DNA of 18,049 bases from an uncultured Bacilli bacterium (GTDB taxonomy: Bacteria; Bacillota_I; Bacilli_A; RF39; UBA660), in contig CALVJE010000008.1 of assembly GCA_944331725.1 (NCBI GenBank), positions 1 through 18,049 on the forward strand. The letters are read 5' to 3'. The position numbers were made by a program, and so were the translations under genes. Below, piece after piece: positions 7,460 through 14,216 of this stretch (positions are counted from its first letter, which is position 1; every line of letters starts with the position of its first letter). Under the pieces are notes generated by a model. It was not told where the DNA came from. It made no database searches and saw nothing but the letters and a program-made list of their open reading frames with translations.

Positions 7460-8359
7460 ATGAAAATAGCAGGTGTAGTAGTTTTATATAATCCAGATAA
7501 GAATGTAAGGAAAAATATTGATTCTTATATTGATGATTTAGATATGTTATATGTTGTTGACAATAGTCCTGAACCTAATGATAATGCTAAATATTATAAG
7601 GGTAAAAAAATAAAGTATATTTCAAACCATGGAAATAAAGGTATTGCCTATGCTCTTAATGTTGGTGCTAAGGAGGCTATAAAAGAAAAAGCAGAATGGT
7701 TACTTACAATGGATCAAGATAGTTCCTTTAAAGATAATTCACTAAGTAGAATGATTACGTTTTTAAAAGAAATAAAAAATAATAGTTTTATTTGTGAAAC
7801 TTTGTCTATAACATATGAAAAATTAGGAATTTTATCTACATTACAACGTACAGAATTTAATAGAAATAATGAAGAAAAAGGAATATCTTATCCTCTAGTG
7901 GTAATGACATCAGGAAATTTAATTAATTTAAAAGTTTATAAAGAAGTTGGGGGATTTAAGGATTGGTTATTTATTGATGCAGTTGATTTTGATTATTGCC
8001 TAAATGTTAGAAAACACAGATATGAGATAGTCCAGATGAGTACTGCTGAATTGATACATAATTTAGGTAATGTTGAAAAACATGTTTTGTTAGGTAAAAC
8101 AATGTTTGCAACTAATCATAATGCTAATAGAAGATATTATATTACTAGAAATAGACATTATTTGTATGATTTATATCATAATGACTTCGAAGATTATTGC
8201 AAATTAGAAGTAAGTAGAACAAAAAAAGAGCTAATTAAGATATTGCTTTTTGAAAAGAATAAGTTTGCTAAGATTAAAGCTATATATATTGGTTATAGAG
8301 ACTATAAAAAAGGAATTAAAGGAGAAAAAGTATGGAAAGATACAAAAAGAAAACATTAA
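7460..8359 (+). CDS. GT2 glycosyltransferase, RfbF/rhamnosyltransferase-like
   Basis: Inverting GT-A enzyme, 299 residues, predicted to extend the lipid-linked backbone in the cytoplasm. Opening strand IAGVVVLYNPD, YVVDNSP, NKGIAYALNVGAKEA, metal site TMDQDSSF (D85/D87), MTSGNLI (149-155), FIDAVDFDYCLN (171-182) and a late ELIHNLG. The DQD, SGNLI, VDxDYCxR and HxLG pattern is that of the GT2_RfbF-like group, many of which transfer rhamnose. No dTDP-rhamnose genes are in the window, so the donor is an inference only. Two adjacent ATGs exist (7457 and 7460). GAGGTGA (7449-7455) is better spaced for 7460. The previous gene stops within that site. The 3' end overlaps the next gene by 28 bases. 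Confidence 0.85.
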   Translation: MKIAGVVVLYNPDKNVRKNIDSYIDDLDMLYVVDNSPEPNDNAKYYKGKKIKYISNHGNKGIAYALNVGAKEAIKEKAEWLLTMDQDSSFKDNSLSRMITFLKEIKNNSFICETLSITYEKLGILSTLQRTEFNRNNEEKGISYPLVVMTSGNLINLKVYKEVGGFKDWLFIDAVDFDYCLNVRKHRYEIVQMSTAELIHNLGNVEKHVLLGKTMFATNHNANRRYYITRNRHYLYDLYHNDFEDYCKLEVSRTKKELIKILLFEKNKFAKIKAIYIGYRDYKKGIKGEKVWKDTKRKH

Positions 8360-10020
8360 CACTAGTAATTTTGTTCTTTTTTGCTGTTTTAAGTTTTGAA
8401 TTTCTTTTTTGTAATGCAACATTTATAGGTAGTATTTTAAAATTTGATTTTGATTTTTCTCTATATACATTTTCTTGGGCTAGAATCTTTCTATATGTGT
8501 TATTTTTTATAATATTTTATTTTATTAAAGATAAAATAATCAGTAATAGAATTGCTTATGAGGAAAGTATAAAAAATAAAAAAATTAATTTTACAAAAGT
8601 ACTACTAGGTTCAATTTTTATTTTAACAATAATTATTACTTTGATTTTAGTTTTTATAATAGATATAACAATTATGTCAGTAGGTATTATTTTATTAGTT
8701 TTAATTTATTTATTATTTCTGTATTTACTTCATAGTAATAATTACAAATTAAATATATTATTGGTTTGTAGTTTATGTTTTATTTATGCGATTAGCACAA
8801 TTTCTATACATCCAATTGATGAAATGATACATTTTTCAAGTGCTTATAATATTTCACAAGGTAATTTTGATTTTAATAAGTCCTATAGTGATAGTAATTT
8901 AGATAAAATAAATGGTTGGGGAAATTTTAATAGCAATAAAGATTTACATGTTCATTATGATAAAGATAAATATCGTGTAAAAGAAAAGACTGAAAGATGG
9001 CCTTCAGATGCAAGTAAATTTTTATATATTCCATCTGCTACAGGTATTTTTATAAGTCAATTATTAGATGGTACTATAATGGATACATTTTATTTTGGAA
9101 GAATTTTTAATGCTATAGTATTAATGATAGGTATATCCATTTTATTGAAAGTAATACCATTTAAAATTAATTGCTTTATAGCAGTTATAACAACTCCTTT
9201 TTTCCTTTTACTTGGAAGTACATATAATGTAGATGGCATAGGAGTAATTTCTATTTTAATATTTATTTCATACGTTTTAAAATTATATTCTAATAAAAAG
9301 CTTAAGTATTTAACTAAAAAGAATATATTATATTTATTGATATTAATGTTTATAATTATATTGTATAAAGATGCTAGTTATTTTTTGGTGTTTGGGTTAT
9401 TATTTTTACTTAGAAAAAAAATCTCTAAGAAATATATATATATATTAATACCAATTTTTATAATTATAGGATATCTTATTTATTGGCAAATGGCTCCTCA
9501 AAGTATTAATTCTGGTGATACTCGAGGTGGAGATACTAATATGTTGGAACAGCTAAGTTTTTTACTTAGTTCGCCTCTAGTTTTTTGCAAAGTATATTTG
9601 ATGCATACATTAAATACATTTTTCAGCCCAGAATTTTATGGTGAATTAAATAATGCTAGATTTTTTGGAGAATTTTCAAATTATTTAATTTTAATATATC
9701 TATTTTATTTATTATATATGGGATTTAGTTCTGATGATAAATCTTTAAGTATAAAAGAAAAAGTATGTATTTTTATTATTGCTGGATTAATATTTTATTT
9801 TACTTCAACAGGGTTGTATTTATCATATACTCCTGTAGGAAACTATATTATTAAAGGTTATCAAGCAAGATATGTATGGCCAATTATACCATTACTTTTA
9901 ATGTTATTAAGTAATAAAAGAGTAAAAGTATCTAATAGTTATAAATTTAGTTTTAATTTTTCTTTAATTATAACATTCTTATTTTTATATAGTTTCCTAT
10001 ATTATCAAATAGTAATTTAA
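8332..10020 (+). CDS. DUF2142 family polytopic membrane protein, probable GT-C-type glycosyltransferase
   Basis: 562 residues, with hydrophobic segments near 8-28, 50-66, 90-110, 115-134 and 140-158, then several more to the C-terminus (about 11-12 in total). A large loop follows an acidic motif, HPIDEMIHFSSAYNIS (160-175), which matches the DEP-x-HF-x-RAY motif of DUF2142. YIPSATGIFISQLL (232-245) and YFGRIFNAIV also fit that family. The Asp-Glu pair in the first long outer loop is where GT-C enzymes keep their catalytic acid, so D163/E164 are candidates. Role by inference: transfers a sugar from a polyprenyl-phosphate donor to the polymer outside the membrane, using the donor made by the next gene (GacL-like). 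AAAGGAG at 8318-8324 supports ATG 8332, inside the preceding gene. Alternative: a polymerase or a transporter. Confidence 0.75.
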   Translation: MERYKKKTLTLVILFFFAVLSFEFLFCNATFIGSILKFDFDFSLYTFSWARIFLYVLFFIIFYFIKDKIISNRIAYEESIKNKKINFTKVLLGSIFILTIIITLILVFIIDITIMSVGIILLVLIYLLFLYLLHSNNYKLNILLVCSLCFIYAISTISIHPIDEMIHFSSAYNISQGNFDFNKSYSDSNLDKINGWGNFNSNKDLHVHYDKDKYRVKEKTERWPSDASKFLYIPSATGIFISQLLDGTIMDTFYFGRIFNAIVLMIGISILLKVIPFKINCFIAVITTPFFLLLGSTYNVDGIGVISILIFISYVLKLYSNKKLKYLTKKNILYLLILMFIIILYKDASYFLVFGLLFLLRKKISKKYIYILIPIFIIIGYLIYWQMAPQSINSGDTRGGDTNMLEQLSFLLSSPLVFCKVYLMHTLNTFFSPEFYGELNNARFFGEFSNYLILIYLFYLLYMGFSSDDKSLSIKEKVCIFIIAGLIFYFTSTGLYLSYTPVGNYIIKGYQARYVWPIIPLLLMLLSNKRVKVSNSYKFSFNFSLIITFLFLYSFLYYQIVI

Positions 10021-10030
10021 AAATATATTC

Positions 10031-10060
10031 TTGATTAGTAATATAATAATGTTGTATTCT
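10031..10060 (+). promoter_or_regulatory. Weak candidate internal promoter in the 70-base gap
   Basis: TTGATT (10031-10036), an 18-base spacer and TATTCT (10055-10060) lie in the longest gap inside the operon. The matches are mediocre and A+T-rich DNA gives many such hits, so this is only a candidate for extra transcription of the GT2/DUF2304/flippase and heptose genes. Confidence 0.22.
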
Positions 10061-10096
10061 TAATATAAGAAAGTTGCAGGAAAGAAGTGTGTGTGT

Positions 10097-10810
10097 ATGA
10101 AAAAAATCCTATTAATTATTCCAGCTTATAACGAAGAAGATAATATATTAAAGATATATAATTCTATAAAAGAGTTTAATAAAAATAATAAAACTAATTA
10201 TGATGTTATTGTTATTAATGATGGCTCTAAAGATAAGACTGGAGAAATTTTAGATAAAGAAAAAATTCCTCATGTTGATTTAATACATAATTTGGGAATT
10301 GGAGGAGCTGTTCAAACAGGTTATAAATATGCTTTTTATAATAATTATGATATAGCTATTCAGTTTGATGGAGATGGGCAACACGATATTAACTATGTTT
10401 CTAAACTAATAGATCCAATTTTGAAAAATAAAGCAGATTTTGTTATAGGTAGTCGTTTTATTGATAATACTAGTACTTTTAAGACTTCGTTTAGTAGAAG
10501 AATTGGTATTAGAATTATTTCTTCATTTATTCATCTATTTGCTAAAATTAAAGTTTATGATACTACTAGTGGATTTAGAGCTTGTAATAAAGAAATAATT
10601 AATCTATTTGCTACTTCTTATCCATTAGAGTATCCTGAACCTATAACAACTGTTGAACTTGTTAAAAGAGGCTATAGAATAAAAGAAGTTGGTGTTAATA
10701 TGAATGAAAGGCAGGGTGGTGTTTCTTCCATTCATGCTTGGAAAAATGCCTATTATATGCTTAATGTTTGCTTGTCTATTATAGTTGCTAGTACTAGGAG
10801 GTATAAGTAA
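10097..10810 (+). CDS. GT2 polyprenyl-phosphate sugar synthase-like (DPM1/GacI-like)
   Basis: Predicted to charge undecaprenyl phosphate with a sugar on the cytoplasmic face. 237 residues: IIPAYNEEDN opening, VINDGSKDKT (D42), LGIGGAVQTGYKYA, metal site QFDGDGQHD (DGDGQ 91-95), VIGSRF, TTSGFRA (156-162) and NERQGGVSSI near the end. These are the motifs of the DPM/DPG synthase group. It lacks the C-terminal transmembrane pair of GtrB/ArnC enzymes, and the next gene encodes a separate small membrane protein that could act as its anchor. Start: ATG 10097 places the fold at the N-terminus. An in-frame GTG at 10091 is better spaced from AGGA (10078-10081), so the protein may be two residues longer. 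A (GT)5 run sits between site and ATG. Its stop shares one base with the next ATG. Confidence 0.85.
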   Translation: MKKILLIIPAYNEEDNILKIYNSIKEFNKNNKTNYDVIVINDGSKDKTGEILDKEKIPHVDLIHNLGIGGAVQTGYKYAFYNNYDIAIQFDGDGQHDINYVSKLIDPILKNKADFVIGSRFIDNTSTFKTSFSRRIGIRIISSFIHLFAKIKVYDTTSGFRACNKEIINLFATSYPLEYPEPITTVELVKRGYRIKEVGVNMNERQGGVSSIHAWKNAYYMLNVCLSIIVASTRRYK

Positions 10811-11154
10811 TGAATGATAAATTAATTATAACTGTTGTTATTTTTGCTCTTGTTTTATTTTTCTTTGTCTTCCAATTATTAAGAAAAGGAAGAATCCCTG
10901 TTAAATATGCATTAGTATGGCTTTTTGCTGTTATTATTATTTTTATAACTTCAATTATTCCTGATTTAATGGAAAATTTAGCTAAAATGTTAGGATTTGA
11001 ACTTTTATCTAATATGGTGTTATGTATATTTATAACAGTCTTAATATTTGTAACAATTATCTTAACTGTTATGATGGCTGGCCAAAAAAAGAAAACTACA
11101 CTTTTAATTCAAGAGCTTTCTATCCTTAAGGCTGAACTAGAAAAAAAGAAATAG
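10810..11154 (+). CDS. DUF2304 small membrane protein (GacJ-like partner of the GT2)
   Basis: 114 residues with three hydrophobic segments (about 5-24, 33-52 and 64-88) and a charged C-terminal helix (about 90-114) likely to form a coiled coil. The GRIPVKYALVWL stretch between segments 1 and 2 matches the R-x4-Y-x3-WL pattern of DUF2304. It directly follows a polyprenyl-phosphate GT2 lacking its own membrane domain, with overlapping TAATG and an AGGAGG site eight bases upstream, so stoichiometric co-translation is likely. In group A streptococcus the small protein GacJ binds GacI and stimulates it. The same role here is inferred from family and position. Confidence 0.82.
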   Translation: MNDKLIITVVIFALVLFFFVFQLLRKGRIPVKYALVWLFAVIIIFITSIIPDLMENLAKMLGFELLSNMVLCIFITVLIFVTIILTVMMAGQKKKTTLLIQELSILKAELEKKK

Positions 11155-11173
11155 AAGTAAATGAGGTGATGTA

Positions 11174-12451
11174 ATGAAGAGTAATAAAAATAAAGACTTT
11201 ATTTGGAATCTTTTAGGTTTAACAATCAATTCATTTAATTCTTTTTTCTTTTTAATTGTTGTAAATAGAATAAATGGTAGTGAAAGTGGTGGAGTTTTTA
11301 CTTATGCTTATTCGCTAATCTGTTTATTTTATATGATTGGTATTTTCTATACAAGAACATATCAAGTTTCCGATACTTCTAATAAATATACTAACAAAGA
11401 GTATATCTGTAGTAGAGCATTTAGTTGTTTTGCAATGCTGTTAGTAACTATTATTTCATTATTAATATTTAGATATGATTATTTTAAAACAACTATAATA
11501 ATTTTATTATGTCTATATCGTTTAGTAGAAGCTTTTGCAGATGTATTTTTAGGTATTTTGCAAAAAGAAGGATTTTTATATAAAGCCGGTTTTTCACTCT
11601 TTGTAAAAGGAATAGTTGGACTTATAGTATTTATATTAGTTGATTACTTTGCAAAAAATCTAATAATTTCTTGTATTTCTATTGTTTTAGTAAATATAAT
11701 AGTATTTTTAATATATGATTTACATAATACAAAAAAATATATAGAAAAATCATTTAGATTAAAAAATGCCTTTTCAATATTAAAGACAAGTTTTCCTGTT
11801 TTTATCTTTACATTTTTAAATATATATTTAGTTAATGCTTCAAAATATATATTAGATATATTTGATAGTGCAAGCATTCAAAATGTATATGGAATTATTT
11901 TAATGCCTGGTACTGTTTTAAGCTTATGTGCTCAATATATTTTAAATCCTTATATTGTCCCATTAACTAATTTATATAAAGATAAAAAGTTTAAAGAATA
12001 TGATAAATCAATATTTAAAATAATAGCAATAATATTTATTTTAGGTATAGCTTGTGAATTTGTAGTTGCAATTATTGGTATACCTTTGTTAAACTTAGTT
12101 TATGGAATAGATTTGTCAGCTTATAAAATAGAATTATTAGTAATTATATTTGGCTCTATTTTCGTAGCTTTAATTGCTGTTATATCATCTGGCTTAACTA
12201 TTATTAAAAAGAATTATATTCAAGTATATATATATATTGCTAATTGTATTTTAACAACTATAATAGCAGTATTACTTATAAATAAGTTTTCTATAATGGG
12301 AGCTTCACTTACGTATACAATTTCTATGATTATACAGTTTTGTAGTTCTTATTTATTTTATAAAAATTATATTAATGGAGGTATTGATAATGAAGGAAGT
12401 AATAAGAAGAGTATTAGAAGAGGAAAAAGAAAACTTAGAGGCGCTATCTAA
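11174..12451 (+). CDS. Wzx/MATE-like oligosaccharide or lipid-sugar flippase (GacK-like)
   Basis: 425 residues, about 12 hydrophobic segments and few charges between them, with the opening FIWNLLGLTINSFNSFFFLIVVNR typical of the polysaccharide-flippase (Polysacc_synt) branch of the MOP superfamily. Likely role: flips a polyprenyl-phosphate sugar or short lipid-linked oligosaccharide outward. Since an ABC exporter for the main chain is in the same operon, the natural cargo is the lipid-sugar made by the upstream GT2/DUF2304 pair. GAGGTGAT (11163-11170) supports ATG 11174. The last 62 bases overlap gmhA, so the strongly basic tail SNKKSIRRGKRKLRGAI is written in the same DNA as the GmhA start. 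Confidence 0.82.
   Translation: MKSNKNKDFIWNLLGLTINSFNSFFFLIVVNRINGSESGGVFTYAYSLICLFYMIGIFYTRTYQVSDTSNKYTNKEYICSRAFSCFAMLLVTIISLLIFRYDYFKTTIIILLCLYRLVEAFADVFLGILQKEGFLYKAGFSLFVKGIVGLIVFILVDYFAKNLIISCISIVLVNIIVFLIYDLHNTKKYIEKSFRLKNAFSILKTSFPVFIFTFLNIYLVNASKYILDIFDSASIQNVYGIILMPGTVLSLCAQYILNPYIVPLTNLYKDKKFKEYDKSIFKIIAIIFILGIACEFVVAIIGIPLLNLVYGIDLSAYKIELLVIIFGSIFVALIAVISSGLTIIKKNYIQVYIYIANCILTTIIAVLLINKFSIMGASLTYTISMIIQFCSSYLFYKNYINGGIDNEGSNKKSIRRGKRKLRGAI
12377..12382 (+). promoter_or_regulatory. Ribosome binding site that fixes the gmhA start at 12390
   Basis: GGAGGT with a seven-base spacer before ATG 12390. The upstream in-frame ATG at 12375 overlaps this site and has none of its own, so the longer form is unlikely. 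ATG 12390 also makes the numbering match E. coli GmhA with a constant offset of two. Confidence 0.85.
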
Positions 12452-12977
12452 AAATGACTTTGAAGATAAAATTATAGATATGTCTAATATCATAATTAAC
12501 TCTTTAGAGAATGATGGCAAGATTTTAATTGCAGGAAATGGTGGTAGTGCTGCAGATGCTCAACATTTTGCAGCAGAAATTGTAGGAAGGTTTGTATTAG
12601 AAAGAAGTGGTTATCCTGCTATTGCTTTAACAACTGATACTTCAATTTTAACTGCTGTTGCTAATGATTATGGTTATGATAAAGTTTTTTCAAGACAAGT
12701 AGAGGCTTTAGGTAATAAGAATGATGTTTTTATTGGTATTTCTACTAGTGGAAATTCTAAAAATATTATAGAAGCGATTAAGGAAGCTAAAAATAAAGGA
12801 ATGACTGTTTTAGGGTTAGTAGGTAAAGATGGGGGACTTATGAAAGATATTTGTGATGTTTGCTTAGTATTTAACTATAAAGATACTGCTAGAGTTCAAG
12901 AACATCATATTATGTCAATACATATTATTTGTGAAATAGTAGAAAGAAGTTTAAAAGATTATTATGAAAAACAATAA
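12390..12977 (+). CDS. gmhA: Sedoheptulose 7-phosphate isomerase
   Basis: Converts D-sedoheptulose 7-phosphate to D-glycero-D-manno-heptose 7-phosphate, the first step of nucleotide-activated heptose synthesis, as a cytoplasmic SIS-domain enzyme. 195 residues against 192 in E. coli. Visible motifs: AGNGGSAADAQHFAAEIVGRF (49-68 region), SGYPAIAL, the SIS phosphate-binding ISTSGNS (117-123) and the C-terminal ARVQEHHIMSIH. The zinc and catalytic set is complete: H59, E63, Q170 and H178, equivalent to E. coli H61, E65, Q172 and H180. Its start lies within the flippase gene and its end overlaps the GT9 gene by 14 bases, so it is embedded in the operon. Confidence 0.95.
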   Translation: MKEVIRRVLEEEKENLEALSKNDFEDKIIDMSNIIINSLENDGKILIAGNGGSAADAQHFAAEIVGRFVLERSGYPAIALTTDTSILTAVANDYGYDKVFSRQVEALGNKNDVFIGISTSGNSKNIIEAIKEAKNKGMTVLGLVGKDGGLMKDICDVCLVFNYKDTARVQEHHIMSIHIICEIVERSLKDYYEKQ

Positions 12978-14193
12978 AACTTATATTCCATCTTTATTCA
13001 GTAAATTAACTAATTTAACACAAAAATATTCTTTATTTAGAAAAATGAAAGCTTTGGTGTATTATAGTGATGCAGTATTATCTTTATTTATTAAAAAGCC
13101 TAAGTATAAACATTCCAAAAAAAAGAAAGTCTTAATAATATATAATTTAGCATTTGGTGATGGGGTTATTTTTAGGTGTTCTCTTATTTATCTTAGAAAA
13201 ATATATCCTAAAAATAAATATGATATTACTCTTATCTGTCAAAAGGGTATAGACAAATTATATGATGAGGATGATATTTTTGATAAGATAATTGCTATAG
13301 ATTGTAATAAAGCCACAGTTAATTTGAAAGAAAGAATTAAAAATTTTAAGATTATTAGAGAAAATTATTATGATATTATAATTGATCCTGTTGGTATATT
13401 TGAATATACTACTAATGTTTTATATACAAGAATTGCTGTTGGTAATAAAAAGATTGGTTATATAGATAATAATTCTAAAGTTTATATTAGTAAAAGGAAG
13501 ATTAAGAAAATATATAATAGAATTATAGAACTTGATAAGAAAGATGTTTCACTTCTTGAGTATTATAATATTTTCTTTAATAAGTTAGCAGGTAAAGAGA
13601 ATAAAATACCATTAGGATTTCAGAAACTAAAGACAACACCTACAAAGTTAGAGCTTCCAAAAAATTATTTTATAATCTTTCCTAGTGCTAGTATTGGGCT
13701 TAAAAGATGGCCGATTAATCGTTTTGCAGAACTAGCGAAAAAAGTTTATCAAAAAACTAATATGACATTAGTATTAGTAGGAACACAAACTGATTTAGAA
13801 GCGATAAATGAGTTAGTAGAACAACTTGATTCTTCTATTCCTTATTTAAACTTAGTATTGAAGACTAGTTTAAATGATTATATAGATATAATTAAGAAAG
13901 CAAAGTTAGTAATTACTAACGATACAAGTGCTTATCATATCGCTGTTATTGAAGAAGTGAACTGTGCTCTTATTGCAGGTGCTTACACTTATGATAGATA
14001 TGCTTTATATAATTTCCCTAATAAAGAGAAATATAAAAGACCATGTGTTATTGTAAAAGATAAAAGTTGTAAAAATTGTAATAATAGATGTCCATATTTA
14101 AATAAAGATGATCAAACTTGGCCATGTCTTAATGAAATTACAGTTAATTATGCTTTTAAGAAAATTGAGAAATTACTTGATGAAAATAATTAA
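12964..14193 (+). CDS. GT9 family glycosyltransferase, heptosyltransferase-like
   Basis: Probable transferase of ADP-activated heptose to the growing glycan, cytoplasmic and GT-B fold. 409 residues, longer than WaaC/WaaF (about 320-350) because of a basic N-terminal extension of about 54 residues. Motifs: KVLIIYNLAFGDGV (55-68, the GD of the acceptor-side loop), IIIDPVGIFEYT, IIFPSASIGLKRWPINRFAELA (the GT9 segment before the nucleotide site), LVLVGTQTD, VITNDTSAYHIA (equivalent of the GT9 nD-S/T-G-x-x-H motif with Tyr-His) and a C-terminal cysteine set C-x2-C-x3-C plus a later PC. Its position between gmhA and hldE makes heptose the most likely donor. The acceptor would be a non-LPS surface glycan. 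ATG 12964 overlaps gmhA by 14 bases and has only a weak binding site, which suggests coupling. Confidence 0.85.
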   Translation: MKNNKTYIPSLFSKLTNLTQKYSLFRKMKALVYYSDAVLSLFIKKPKYKHSKKKKVLIIYNLAFGDGVIFRCSLIYLRKIYPKNKYDITLICQKGIDKLYDEDDIFDKIIAIDCNKATVNLKERIKNFKIIRENYYDIIIDPVGIFEYTTNVLYTRIAVGNKKIGYIDNNSKVYISKRKIKKIYNRIIELDKKDVSLLEYYNIFFNKLAGKENKIPLGFQKLKTTPTKLELPKNYFIIFPSASIGLKRWPINRFAELAKKVYQKTNMTLVLVGTQTDLEAINELVEQLDSSIPYLNLVLKTSLNDYIDIIKKAKLVITNDTSAYHIAVIEEVNCALIAGAYTYDRYALYNFPNKEKYKRPCVIVKDKSCKNCNNRCPYLNKDDQTWPCLNEITVNYAFKKIEKLLDENN

Positions 14194-14216
14194 TATATTT
14201 AGAAAGGAAAAGACGT

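Noticed and set aside
10057..10071. Palindrome TTCTTA-ATA-TAAGAA as a terminator
   Set aside because: The stem is six A+T-rich pairs with no U-run after it. It is chance-level in this composition. An operator role cannot be excluded but has no support.
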